A DNA stretch of 64,000 nucleotides from Paractinoplanes abujensis. Lineage in GTDB: Bacteria > Actinomycetota > Actinomycetes > Mycobacteriales > Micromonosporaceae. The DNA lies in NCBI RefSeq assembly GCF_014204895.1, contig NZ_JACHMF010000001.1, forward strand, positions 7,068,001 to 7,132,000. The letters are read 5' to 3'. Each line of letters starts with the position of its first letter. The first letter of the stretch is position 1. The position numbers and the translations under genes are program-made. The notes under the pieces were generated by a model. The model did not search any database. It saw only the letters and a program-made list of their open reading frames with translations, and was not told the origin of the DNA. This document shows, in pieces, positions 1 through 8,116 of the stretch.

Positions 1-565
1 CGAGCGAACCGTCGTCGAGGATGTCGACCTCGATGCCGGTCAGGATGCGGAAACCCTCGGGCAGCTGGTCGTTGAGCCGGGCCACATAGTCGAGCTGCTT
101 CCTGAGCCGCGCCGGCGGCAGCCCACGCGCCACCGTGAGCCGCGGCGAATGATCGGTGAGGACCAGATATTCGTGGCCCAGATCGGCCGCGGCCAGCGCC
201 ATCTCCTCGATCGGGGAACCGCCGTCCGACCAGTCCGAATGGCTGTGACAGTCACCGCGCAAGGCCTCGCGCAGCTTGCGGGCCGCGCCCTGCAGATCGA
301 TGCCGTCGGTCGACTCCAGCCGGCGCAGATAAACCGGCTCCTCGCCGCGCAGCGACTCCTCGACGCAGCGGGCGGTGACCGCGCCGATGCCACTGATCTC
401 GCCCAGGGTGCCCTCGCCGGCCCGGGCGAGCAGCTCCTCCTCGTCGAGGGCGGCGACCTTGGCGGCGGCCGAACGGAACGCGCGCACCCGATAGGTCGCC
501 TCGTTCGAGCGCTCGAGCAGAAACGCGATGCGCCGCAGGTCCGCGACGGGGTCACGAGAAGCCAT
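1..565 (-). CDS. PHP-domain metal-dependent hydrolase with PolX-like N-terminal helix-hairpin-helix (partial)
   Basis: The gene starts at an ATG at 565 and runs off the left edge, so only about the first 188 residues are visible. The N-terminal part (about residues 1-90) resembles the helix-hairpin-helix region of family X polymerases (GEISGIGAVTARCVEE). It is followed by a PHP domain opening with the metal-binding motif HSHSDWSDGG and a second conserved stretch LVLTDHSPR. Known relatives are putative phosphoesterases or stand-alone PHP proteins linked to DNA metabolism; no polymerase palm domain is visible here. It is divergent from mtnA with about 40 bp between the starts. The substrate cannot be told from sequence. 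Confidence 0.85.
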   Translation of the reverse strand, partial: MASRDPVADLRRIAFLLERSNEATYRVRAFRSAAAKVAALDEEELLARAGEGTLGEISGIGAVTARCVEESLRGEEPVYLRRLESTDGIDLQGAARKLREALRGDCHSHSDWSDGGSPIEEMALAAADLGHEYLVLTDHSPRLTVARGLPPARLRKQLDYVARLNDQLPEGFRILTGIEVDILDDGSL

Positions 566-605
566 GGCAGACAGCCTAGAAGCTCCCGTCGCTAGCATCG
601 CGGGC

Positions 606-1568
606 ATGCGGACGATCGACTGGGTGGACGACGCCATCGAGATCATTGACCAGACGGTGCTGCCGGGGGAGTTGAAGATTCTCCGCCTGCACACCGTGGG
701 CGAGCTCGTCGCGGCGATCCAGGCGTTGGCCGTACGGGGGGCGCCGGCCCTGGGCGTGGCCGGCGCGCTCGGGGTGGCGCTGGCGGCCCGCGTGCACGCC
801 GACGACCCGCAAGCACTCGCGGCGGCGGTGCACCGGATCGAACACGCCCGACCGACCGCGGTGAACCTGGCCCGGGGTGCCCGTCGCGCCGCCGAGTTGC
901 TGCCCCGCGGGCCACAGGCCGTGCTGGCCGCGGCTCTCCTCGTACGGGATGAGGAGATCGCGGCCTCCGCGGCCATGGCGGAACTGGGAGCCGACCTGAT
1001 CGTCGAGCTCTGCGGGGCCCGGCCGCGCCTGCTCACCCACTGCAACACCGGCGGGCTGGCCGCGGTGACCGTCGGCACGGCGCTCGGCGTGGTGCACGAG
1101 CTGCACCAGCGGGGCCGGCTGGGCGGGGTGATCGCCAGCGAGACCCGGCCGCTGCTGCAAGGCGCCCGGCTCACGTCGTGGGAGCTGTCGCAATGGGGCA
1201 TCGAGCACCGGATCGCGGTCGACTCGGCAGGCCCCTTCCTGATGGCCCGCGGCGAGGTCGACGCGGTGATCCTGGGCGCCGACCGCATCTGCGCCAACGG
1301 CGACGTGATCAACAAGATCGGCTCGTACGCCCACGCGCTCGGGGCCCGCCGGGCCGGCCTGCCGTTCGTGGTGGTCGCCCCCGAATCCACCGTCGACCTC
1401 GGCACCCCGTCCGGCGACGCCGTGCCGATCGAGGACCGCGGCCCGGCCGAGATCACGCCGTGGGCGCCGGCGGCGAACCCGGCCTTCGACGTGACCCCGC
1501 ACGACCTGGTCACCGCCATCGTGACCGACCGCCGGGTGATCCGGCTGGACCGCTCCGAGAGTGTCTGA
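606..1568 (+). CDS. mtnA: S-methyl-5-thioribose-1-phosphate isomerase
   Basis: This 320-residue protein isomerises methylthioribose-1-phosphate to methylthioribulose-1-phosphate in the methionine salvage pathway. Family motifs are clear: VRGAPALG near residue 55, THCNTGG with the catalytic cysteine at C146, and GADRICANGDVINKIG with the catalytic aspartate at D226. Both catalytic residues lie 14 positions before their Bacillus subtilis counterparts (C160 and D240), as expected for a colinear homologue. I chose ATG 606 because homologues begin MRTIDW; an in-frame start at 528 would add a non-conserved extension across the neighbouring gene's start. No other salvage gene is adjacent. Confidence 0.95.
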   Translation: MRTIDWVDDAIEIIDQTVLPGELKILRLHTVGELVAAIQALAVRGAPALGVAGALGVALAARVHADDPQALAAAVHRIEHARPTAVNLARGARRAAELLPRGPQAVLAAALLVRDEEIAASAAMAELGADLIVELCGARPRLLTHCNTGGLAAVTVGTALGVVHELHQRGRLGGVIASETRPLLQGARLTSWELSQWGIEHRIAVDSAGPFLMARGEVDAVILGADRICANGDVINKIGSYAHALGARRAGLPFVVVAPESTVDLGTPSGDAVPIEDRGPAEITPWAPAANPAFDVTPHDLVTAIVTDRRVIRLDRSESV

Positions 1569-1603
1569 ACCCGCTTTCCCCTGCTCGTCCGTGTCTCCGC
1601 CGG

Positions 1604-2176
1604 CTACGGGGTCGGCTTCCACGGCTTCAGCCAGTCGGTCTCGGGCCAACCCTCGGCCGCGGCCATCAGCGGATAAGCGGTCGCGCCGTCGACCGACTCC
1701 CGGACGATGTCGGCGTGACCGGTGTGCCGCGCCGTCTCCTGAATCAGGTGCAGCAGCACCCACCGCAGCGTCCAATGCGACATGTCCTTGCTGTTCCACG
1801 GCACTGAGTGATCGATCGGAACGGCGTGTTCGAGGTTGTCGAGCTCGACGACAGTCTTTTCGGTCTGCTCGGCGATCCGGTCGTAGCGCGCGAGGACGTC
1901 GTCGATGCGCTCGCCCTCGGCCAGCCGGAAACTGTTCGCATAGGCCACGTAGTCGAGCTCCTGAGGCTCGCCCCGGACCTGCCCCATCCACCCGGCCTCG
2001 GTCGACGCGCAGTGCTTGATCAGCCCGCCCACGCTCAGCTCACTGGCCGCCGGGGTGGCTCGCAACTGCTCGTCGGTCAGCCCGTACGCCGTCAGCCTCA
2101 GCACATATCGCATCTGCGCGAGGTAGGCGAGCAGACCCTGCTGTTCGTTCTCGATCGAACCGACCTGACCGGGCAT
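1604..2176 (-). CDS. DinB/DUF664 family protein
   Basis: This 190-residue protein matches the DUF664 branch of the DinB four-helix fold, whose members bind a metal and often act as thiol-dependent transferases or are uncharacterised. The probable metal-ligand histidines lie in GGLIKHCASTEAGWM and in HLIQETARHTGHADIVRE, the DUF664 signature. I chose ATG 2176 because a GGGAG ribosome site precedes it; a longer in-frame start at 2275 would overlap tyrA. It lies 40 bp behind tyrA on the same strand and may be co-transcribed, but a functional link to aromatic amino acids is not evident. Confidence 0.85.
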   Translation of the reverse strand: MPGQVGSIENEQQGLLAYLAQMRYVLRLTAYGLTDEQLRATPAASELSVGGLIKHCASTEAGWMGQVRGEPQELDYVAYANSFRLAEGERIDDVLARYDRIAEQTEKTVVELDNLEHAVPIDHSVPWNSKDMSHWTLRWVLLHLIQETARHTGHADIVRESVDGATAYPLMAAAEGWPETDWLKPWKPTP

Positions 2177-2216
2177 CACGAACTCCCTACGTAGTTGGCT
2201 GCTTGTGCGATCCACG

Positions 2217-3161
2217 CTATGAGCTATTGCGGCCAGTTTCCGGCCGCATCGTGGCGACCCTGTCGTTGACGACACCGGTGACCCAGCCGCCCGCCCGGCC
2301 CAACTCCAACAAGCCGGTCGTCGTGGCGGCCATCTCCCCCGGCGCGCCGGGCGGGACCGGCCAGGCCCGGCGCAACTCCCCAGCGCGAGCCACAGCCGGC
2401 GTCAAATCCCGCACCGGGTCGGATCCGAGATCGACACGCATCTGCTCGAGCACACCGATCAGCCGGCCCAGGGCGCTGTCGACCTCGGTCGCATTGCCCC
2501 CGCACATCGCCACGATCAGCTCGGCCCGGGTCGCAGCCACCCGGGTGCCGTCCCGGAAAGACCCGGCGGCCAGCGCACCCGCCAGCGGATTGCCCTGCAG
2601 CTGAAGCGCCAGCGCGGCCGCGAACAGATGCGGCACATGACTGACCTCAGCCACGGCCCGATCATGCTCGGCGGCCGTCACCGGAACCACGCGCGCGCCC
2701 AGCCCCGTGAAAAGCGCCGCCAGCACAAGCCAATCGGCCAGCGGTGACTCCTCGACCGTCAGCACCCACGAACAACCCTGGAAAAGCGTCGCCTCCGTAG
2801 CGGCGAACCCCGACGTCTCCTTACCCGCCATCGGATGCCCACCGACGAAACGCCCGACGCCGTGCTTGACGGCCAGATCCCGGACGGGGGTCTTGACCGA
2901 CGTCACATCCGTGATCAGACCCTCGAACCCGGCCAGCTGCCCGAACACCCCGGGCAAAGCCGGCAGCGGAACGGCCAGCACCACCAGCTCCGCCTCCCCG
3001 ACGGCGCCCGGCACACTCGCCGCCACCTCGAACCCAGCCGCCGCGGCCAGCTCCCGCGCAGCTGGATCCGCGTCATAACCCACGACCCGATGACCGCCCG
3101 CGGCCAGCGCCCGCAGCAGCGATCCCCCGATGAGCCCCAGCCCGACGATTGCGATGTTCAC
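2217..3161 (-). CDS. tyrA: Prephenate dehydrogenase
   Basis: This 314-residue cytosolic enzyme converts prephenate to 4-hydroxyphenylpyruvate in tyrosine synthesis. The N-terminal Rossmann fold begins directly with NIAIVGLGLIGGSLL. The active-site stretch FVGGHPMAGKETSGF carries the substrate-binding HPMAG motif, followed by the all-helical dimerisation domain (AEVSHVPHLFAAALA). I chose GTG 3161, preceded by GGGAG; longer in-frame starts add a proline-rich stretch not seen in the family. I see no clear C-terminal ACT domain, so this is the short form. A DinB-like gene follows on the same strand. Confidence 0.93.
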   Translation of the reverse strand: MNIAIVGLGLIGGSLLRALAAGGHRVVGYDADPAARELAAAAGFEVAASVPGAVGEAELVVLAVPLPALPGVFGQLAGFEGLITDVTSVKTPVRDLAVKHGVGRFVGGHPMAGKETSGFAATEATLFQGCSWVLTVEESPLADWLVLAALFTGLGARVVPVTAAEHDRAVAEVSHVPHLFAAALALQLQGNPLAGALAAGSFRDGTRVAATRAELIVAMCGGNATEVDSALGRLIGVLEQMRVDLGSDPVRDLTPAVARAGELRRAWPVPPGAPGEMAATTTGLLELGRAGGWVTGVVNDRVATMRPETGRNSS

Positions 3162-3280
3162 GCCCGGAACTCTCCCACAGCCACCCACCCCGGCCGGCGG
3201 TTTCTTCGTCCGCCTGTGGATAACTCGATGCCCTGTGGACAAGCCGTTTCGGACCTGGGATCAGGCGTAGCCTTCCCCGG

Positions 3281-3314
3281 CAGCCCGGCAGCCCGGCAGC
3301 CCGGCAGCCCGGCA
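3281..3314. repeat. 8-bp tandem repeat (CAGCCCGG)n
   Basis: Four to five contiguous copies of the octamer CAGCCCGG lie just upstream of tyrA, in the long non-coding gap. The copies are perfect until the last, which degrades to CAGGGTGG. They look like slippage products. Confidence 0.85.
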
Positions 3315-3460
3315 GGGTGGGTGGGGGCTCGGGATGGCTGTACTGGCCCAGCGATCTTGAAGACCGGGCGCGGCGGGTTGGCGGTGGCGTGCGGCAGGCT
3401 CGAATGGGGCGCGGTGGGCTTAAGAGGCTGCGGTGCCCGCGGTTGGGTGGCTCTGGGCTT

Positions 3461-3880
3461 GGCTGCGGTGCCGACGGGGTCAGGTGGCGGTGACGGCCGC
3501 CTGCCGTCGGGGGTGGGTGTGGCGGGGTTGGCTGCGGTGCCCCAGGGTTGCGTGGTGGTGGGGCTGACTGCGATGCCGCCTGGCGTTGCGTGGCGGTGGG
3601 TTGGCTGCCGTGCCGCCTGGGGTGGGTGGCGGCGAGGGCTGCGTGCCGCCGGGGTGAGTGGTCGTGTGGCTGGCTGCGGTGCCGCCTGGTCTCGCGCGGC
3701 GGTGGGTTGGCTGCGGTGCCGCCTGGGGTTGCTAGGCGGTGGGGCTGGCTGCGGTGCCGCCTGGGTTGCGTGGCGGTGGAGGCTCGCCGTGGTGCCTGGA
3801 GTCGTGTGGTGGTCGGGTGGGGCTTTGGTGCTGTCCGGGAGTGCGTGGCGATGGGGCTGGATGCGGCGTCGGGCTGATTG
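3461..3880. repeat. Degenerate 34-40 bp tandem repeat array in a gene-free gap
   Basis: A core like GGCTGCGGTGCCGCCTGGG recurs at about 3461, 3530, 3566, 3603, 3637, 3672, 3709, 3747, 3781 and 3821, so most spacings are 34-40 bp. The plus strand is strongly G-rich. Unit length varies by amounts that are not multiples of three, so every reading frame breaks from unit to unit, which argues against coding. The array fills most of the 1 kb between the divergent tyrA and beta-propeller genes; I found no convincing gene in 3162-4210. Confidence 0.75.
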
Positions 3881-4210
3881 TGGTGCTGGGGCGCTGGTTG
3901 CGGCGTTGGGCTCATCGCGGCGCTGGGTGTTACGCGGCTCTGGGCGGTCGCGCCGTCCGTGGTGGCGTGATGAAAACTGCGTGGTCCCGGAGCCGCTTGG
4001 TTGGTTCCGCCGTGGGTTTGGCTGCTCCCGTGGGCCGGAGCGCCCCGGAGCGCAGGGCTCCTGGCTGGGCGTCGGCGCTGTGGAAGTGGGCTTGGCCTGC
4101 GACGACGAGCAAGATCAGCCGTTCGGTGGGGCAGGGGTCAACCGGTCCAACTGCCAGGTTTGTCCGTTTTGGGGCTGATGGGGCGGAGCTGGCACGGATA
4201 CGGTGATCTT

Positions 4211-5341
4211 GTGAGTTACCGGGGGAAAGTGCTCGTCGCGGGGCTGGTTCTGGGCGCCGCGCTGGTCGGTGTGGAGCCGGCCGCGGCGCAGGGGTCGGAT
4301 GCCGTGCCGAGTTTCAACGGCGCGGTGCTGACCATTGCGTACGCGAAGAACGTGGCCTATCTCGGCGGTGACTTCACGGCAGCGATCGTCAACGGCAAAC
4401 CGGTCGCCCGGGCTCGGCTGGCCGCCGTCGATGCGCGGACCGGGACGCTTCTGCCGTGGGCGCCGGTGGCGGACGGGCGGGTCAAGTCGCTCGTGGTCAG
4501 CGGTTCCTCGGTTTATCTGGCCGGTGACTTCGCCACTGTCGGCGGCCGGAAGCGTGACAGCCTGGCCCGCGTCGATCTGGCCAGCGGGGCGGTGAGCAGC
4601 ACGTTCAAGCATGCGGTGAGCGGCCGCCCGCTGGCGGTCGCGGCGGCGCACGGGCGGCTCTACGTGGGCGGCGGGTTCACCGCGGTCGACGGGCAGGCCC
4701 GTGGGCGGCTGGCGGCGTTCAGCTTGAGCAGCGGCGAGCTCGACGCGCGGTGGCGGCCCACCGTGGACGATCAGGTCGAGACGATCGCGGCCGGCGGCGG
4801 CCGCGTCTATGTGGGCGGCAAGTTCCGCAAGGTCAACAACCTTCCCGGGTACGACCGGCTGGCCGCACTGGATCCGGCGGGCGCCGCACTGGTGGTCGGC
4901 TTCAGGCCGAAACCTCCGGTCATCACGTACGCGTTGGCGGTCACCGGCGACGCCGTGTTTTCGGCACACGGCGGTCAGGGCGGGCGGGTCAGCCGGTACA
5001 CACCGGACGGCGTGCACAAATGGTCGGCCACCTTCGACGGGGATGCGCAGGCGGTGACGGTGCTGGGCGACATCGTGTACGCGGGTGGTCATTTCGACCG
5101 CGCGTGCAGCACCGCCCGTACGGGATCGCAAGGATCTTGTGTCGACGGGGCGGACCACCGCGTGAAGCTGGCCGCGCTGTCGGCGGCCGACGGGCACCTG
5201 CTCGACTGGACCGCCGACGCCAACGGGGTCGAGGGTGTGCTCGCCCTGGCCGGCCAGGCCAAACTCGGCAAGATCGCCATGGGTGGGGCGTTCACGACTG
5301 TCGAGGGACGGCCGCAGAAGAGGTTTGCGCAGTTCAGCTAG
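4211..5341 (+). CDS. Secreted beta-propeller repeat protein (delta-60-like)
   Basis: This 376-residue protein begins with a clean signal peptide (KVLVAGLVLGAALVG, likely cleaved after PAAA). It then consists of repeated blocks of about 45-50 residues with the pattern VYLAGDFATVGG...LARVDLASGAV, recurring as LYVGGGFTAVDG, VYVGGKFRKVN, VYAGGHFDRAC and IAMGGAFTTVEG. These are typical of delta-60 or PQQ-like propeller blades, giving a predicted extracellular propeller with no recognisable catalytic site. I chose GTG 4211 because it gives an ideal signal sequence; ATG 4178, with GGGG upstream, is the alternative. It is convergent with the M23 lipoprotein gene. Confidence 0.8.
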   Translation: MSYRGKVLVAGLVLGAALVGVEPAAAQGSDAVPSFNGAVLTIAYAKNVAYLGGDFTAAIVNGKPVARARLAAVDARTGTLLPWAPVADGRVKSLVVSGSSVYLAGDFATVGGRKRDSLARVDLASGAVSSTFKHAVSGRPLAVAAAHGRLYVGGGFTAVDGQARGRLAAFSLSSGELDARWRPTVDDQVETIAAGGGRVYVGGKFRKVNNLPGYDRLAALDPAGAALVVGFRPKPPVITYALAVTGDAVFSAHGGQGGRVSRYTPDGVHKWSATFDGDAQAVTVLGDIVYAGGHFDRACSTARTGSQGSCVDGADHRVKLAALSAADGHLLDWTADANGVEGVLALAGQAKLGKIAMGGAFTTVEGRPQKRFAQFS

Positions 5342-5368
5342 GACCCAAGTCTTTACTCCCGGCAGCAG

Positions 5369-5401
5369 GGGGCCGCACCCATCGGGCGAGGGTGCGGCCC
5401 C
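5369..5401. terminator. Bidirectional hairpin terminator
   Basis: A perfect 12-bp inverted repeat (GGGGCCGCACCC / GGGTGCGGCCCC, 9-nt loop) lies between the convergent beta-propeller and M23 lipoprotein genes and can serve both. Confidence 0.8.
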
Positions 5402-5417
5402 TTGCGTACGCGGGAAT

Positions 5418-6185
5418 TCAGGCCTTGCAGTTGTGTGAGCGTTTCCACGCGGCGACCTCGGTGACCGGGCTCTTGCTGCCGCCCTTGCGCCACGAGGCGA
5501 GGTACGAATACGGCCAGACGACGCCGCGGCGGACCTTCCAGTCGCCGACCTTGGCGCACGGCGGTGAGATGCCGTAGTGCAGGTGGCAGACATTGTTGGC
5601 GTTGCCGGTGCGGCCCACCTTGCCGAGCAGCTGGCCCGCCTTGACGCGGACGCCCTTCTTGACGCCGGCCTGCACCTTGCTCAGGTGGGAGCCGTAGTAG
5701 CGCACGCCGTCGTCGCCCAGCAGCGACACCGACAGGCCGCCGTTGTTGGGGCCGTCGGGCGAACCCTTGACGTACACGTCCTTCAGGCTCACCTCGAGCA
5801 CGACGCCGCTGGTGGTGGCCACTACCGACTCGCCACAGTCGGCGAAGATGTCGGTCGCCTTGTATTTCGAGTGCGTGGTGTGCCAGTCGACGTTCGACGC
5901 CTTGACCGGGAAGACGTATTTCACCTTCTTGGCCGCTGTGACGGCCGCGGTCGCGGATTTCGAGGGCGTGGCGGACGGGGTGGCGCTCGCGGACGCGCCC
6001 GGCGACGTGGCGGCCGGCAGGCTCGGCGCGACGGAGGACGGTGTGGGGGCCGCCGCTTCCGACGTGGCCGCGGGCTCGACGAACTGCGGGGTCGCGGAGG
6101 CCGACCCACCGCCGGAGTTGGCGCCACAGCCGGCCAGGCAGACGGCTATTACGGTCAAACCGGAGAGGGTACGGAGCAATTGCAC
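5418..6185 (-). CDS. M23-type peptidase lipoprotein
   Basis: This 255-residue lipoprotein has signal sequence LLRTLSGLTVIAVCLAGC with lipobox LAGC. A low-complexity Ala/Ser/Thr/Pro linker of about 75 residues follows, then an M23 (LytM-like) domain. Visible parts of the domain are SKYKATDIFADCGESVVA, where the aspartate metal ligand sits, and CHLHYGISPPC, which carries the HxH motif. The usual HxGxD motif is not intact: the histidine lies several residues further upstream (WHTTHSKYKATD), a pattern I associate with an actinobacterial subgroup. I chose GTG 6185, which has AGGA upstream; the longer start at 6245 would spoil the signal peptide. Role: peptidoglycan hydrolase or a structural relative at the cell surface. 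Confidence 0.8.
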   Translation of the reverse strand: MQLLRTLSGLTVIAVCLAGCGANSGGGSASATPQFVEPAATSEAAAPTPSSVAPSLPAATSPGASASATPSATPSKSATAAVTAAKKVKYVFPVKASNVDWHTTHSKYKATDIFADCGESVVATTSGVVLEVSLKDVYVKGSPDGPNNGGLSVSLLGDDGVRYYGSHLSKVQAGVKKGVRVKAGQLLGKVGRTGNANNVCHLHYGISPPCAKVGDWKVRRGVVWPYSYLASWRKGGSKSPVTEVAAWKRSHNCKA

Positions 6186-6288
6186 CGGGCCATCCTGGCA
6201 CGAGTAGCCCGGCCGCGCAGACCCGTGCTGGCTAGGCTGGCACATGTGCGGGCCGGTCAGGCGGGTCCGCCGAGGCTGGAGGTGGGCT

Positions 6289-6726
6289 GTGACCGACGGG
6301 CGCGAGGCTTGGCCGATGACTGCGCCGCCGCACCCGGCCGCGGCCGATCGGCGGGAGGCGTGGCCGGCCGCCGCGCCGCCGCACGCGGGCGGCCCGATGC
6401 GGCAGTCCTCGGGGCTGTTCCCGGGTCCGTCCCGGCCGACCTATCGCGAGGCCCACCCGGTCACCGCGGCTCCACTGCTGGCCGGTCTGGGGGCGGGGGT
6501 CATCTGGCTCGCTCTGTTCGGTGCGCTCGCCCGTGACCTGGCCGGATACGCGTGGTGGACGCTGCTGGCCGCGGTCACCGCGTGGATCGTCGCGGTGGTG
6601 CTGACGCTGATCGGCGACCGTGGCACCGCCGTCGGCGTGGCGCTCGCGAGCGGCGTCGGATTGTCGATCGCGGTGGCCTTCGTCGCCGCCGAGTGGATCA
6701 CTACGGAGAACTGGCCGCTGTGGTGA
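6289..6726 (+). CDS. Small membrane protein of unknown function
   Basis: This 145-residue protein has about 60 Pro/Ala-rich N-terminal residues with a repeated REAWP motif, then three predicted membrane helices (LLAGLGAGVIWLALFGAL, WTLLAAVTAWIVAVVLTLI, GVALASGVGLSIAVAFVA). I chose GTG 6289 because an excellent GGAGGTGGG ribosome site lies just upstream. I do not recognise a family with an assigned role. It is divergent from the M23 lipoprotein gene. Confidence 0.7.
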   Translation: MTDGREAWPMTAPPHPAAADRREAWPAAAPPHAGGPMRQSSGLFPGPSRPTYREAHPVTAAPLLAGLGAGVIWLALFGALARDLAGYAWWTLLAAVTAWIVAVVLTLIGDRGTAVGVALASGVGLSIAVAFVAAEWITTENWPLW

Positions 6727-6830
6727 TTGTCCGATCTTGACCCGGCTTGTCGGCGACCCGATGTGCCGTCCTCGTCGCCGTGCGCACTCGGCCTTGACTT
6801 AAGGCTTGGATAAGGTTCAACCTCGGGTCC

Positions 6831-6998
6831 ATGCCCCCCTCAGCGAATCGGCTCGACCCCGATCGTCGCCGGCGCCGGCTCGAGTTGCTGGCCGCACTGG
6901 CCAGCGCGAAAACGGCGCGGGAGACGACGCAGCCGCAGCGGCTGCGCAGGGCGCGTTTGCGCGAGCTCATCGCGATGCGCCGTCGCCTGGTGAACTGA
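6831..6998 (+). CDS. Possible small basic protein (55 aa)
   Basis: An ATG-started frame of 55 residues is rich in arginine and leucine (RRRRRLELLAALASAKTAR, ending LRELIAMRRRLVN). Almost all third codon positions are G or C, as in the surrounding real genes. No clear Shine-Dalgarno sequence precedes the ATG. A 27-bp imperfect inverted repeat (6794-6820, TTGACTTA...TAAGGTTCAA) sits just upstream and could be an operator. I know no family for it, and a chance frame is possible. Confidence 0.4.
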   Translation: MPPSANRLDPDRRRRRLELLAALASAKTARETTQPQRLRRARLRELIAMRRRLVN

Positions 6999-7086
6999 CT
7001 TCCGCCGAAAGCAAAGGCGTGGCGCGCCGCGCCCGCCGTTCTTCCCGCTACCGTCACTCGCGAAGACATCAGTCGTGGGGGGAAAG

Positions 7087-7608
7087 TTGTCGACATTCGC
7101 TGCCGCCGTGGGCCGGGGCAAGAACGGCTGGACGGCGTCCGAGCTGGACCTGAGTGGACTGGCCGACATCGACGAGGTCGTCGACGCGATGCGCGACGTG
7201 GAGCCGGACGCGGACGTCACGCTGCTCTTCGTCGAGAGTGACGACCTGTATCTGGCAGTGCTCCGGCTCGACGAGGGGGAGGATCTGCGGATCTTCGGCT
7301 CCGACTCGGCGTTCGCCGACGAATCGCGGATCGGCGCGATGCTGCTCGGCGAGATCGAGGCGCCCGCGCTGGAGCTGGACGAGCTGACCGGCGGGGCCGC
7401 GGACGAGGACGAGGAGTCCGACCAGCCCGCCGTCGACGCGGACGCCGATCCGGTGGGCGACGCGGAACTGCTCAACGACCTCGGGATCAGCGCGCACCGG
7501 CTGCTCACGCTGTGCGCGCAGGAGGGCACGATGCCGGCCGACGTGACCGCCGAGATCTGCGGGCGGATCGGCTGCGGCGACGAGATGGAAGAGTTGCGGG
7601 ACGCGTGA
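7087..7608 (+). CDS. tRNA adenosine deaminase-associated protein
   Basis: This acidic 173-residue protein belongs to the family found next to tadA across Actinobacteria; its biochemical role is not established. The start STFAAAVGRGKNGWTASELDL matches the family pattern, and the C-terminal part (DLGISAHRLLTLCAQEGTMPADV) is helical. A strongly acidic linker (ADEDEESDQ) lies between. I chose TTG 7087 because homologues begin here and GGGGGA precedes it; GTG 7075 is four codons upstream. Its stop overlaps the tadA start in a GTGA, so the two are translationally coupled. Confidence 0.85.
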   Translation: MSTFAAAVGRGKNGWTASELDLSGLADIDEVVDAMRDVEPDADVTLLFVESDDLYLAVLRLDEGEDLRIFGSDSAFADESRIGAMLLGEIEAPALELDELTGGAADEDEESDQPAVDADADPVGDAELLNDLGISAHRLLTLCAQEGTMPADVTAEICGRIGCGDEMEELRDA

Positions 7609-8057
7609 GCCTGCGGGCACGGCCGCAGCACGTGGCCTGGATGCGGCGGGCGCTCAAGGTGGCCGCCGCCACCGGGGACGACGTGCCGGTCGGGGCCGTG
7701 CTGCTCGATTCCGACGGCCGGGAGCTGGCCGCGGCGGGCAATCAGCGGGAGGCGACCGGCGATCCGACCGCGCACGCCGAGGTCCTGGTGCTGCGGCAAG
7801 CCGCCGAGAAGGCCGGCACGTGGCGGCTCGACGGGAGCACGCTCGTGGTCACACTGGAGCCCTGCACGATGTGTGCCGGGGCGCTGGTGCTGGCCCGGGT
7901 GTCGGTGCTCGTCTTCGGGGCCTGGGAACCGAAGACCGGCGCGGTCGGGTCGTTGTGGGACGTCGTACGGGATCGTCGGCTCAACCATCGCCCCGAGGTG
8001 TATGCCGGGGTGCTCGAGGACGAGTGCGCCGCGCTTCTGCGCGACTTCTTCCGCTGA
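7605..8057 (+). CDS. tadA: tRNA-specific adenosine deaminase
   Basis: This 150-residue zinc deaminase converts adenosine to inosine at the wobble position of tRNA-Arg(ACG). The cytidine/adenosine deaminase signature is complete: HAEV with zinc ligand H57 and proton shuttle E59, then PCTMCAGA with zinc ligands C87 and C90. The start is GTG 7605, overlapping the stop of the associated gene by 4 bp. The C-terminal helix (LEDECAALLRDFF) is as in the family. It is convergent with deoD across a strong hairpin. Confidence 0.92.
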   Translation: MSLRARPQHVAWMRRALKVAAATGDDVPVGAVLLDSDGRELAAAGNQREATGDPTAHAEVLVLRQAAEKAGTWRLDGSTLVVTLEPCTMCAGALVLARVSVLVFGAWEPKTGAVGSLWDVVRDRRLNHRPEVYAGVLEDECAALLRDFFR

Positions 8058-8079
8058 GTTCCCCCGTACGGGGAGAGGG

Positions 8080-8109
8080 CCGCGGCGCCGCACCGAGGTG
8101 GCGCCGCGG
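8080..8109. terminator. Bidirectional terminator between tadA and deoD
   Basis: A perfect 10-bp inverted repeat CCGCGGCGCC / GGCGCCGCGG with a 10-nt loop sits between the convergent tadA and deoD stops. There is no T-tract, which is common for actinobacterial terminators. Confidence 0.75.
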
Positions 8110-8116
8110 CACCCGC

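Noticed and set aside
2835..4178. Long plus-strand frame through tyrA and the G-rich repeat
   Set aside because: The first part is antisense to tyrA and the rest reads repeats whose indels shift frame between units; no start context or domain.
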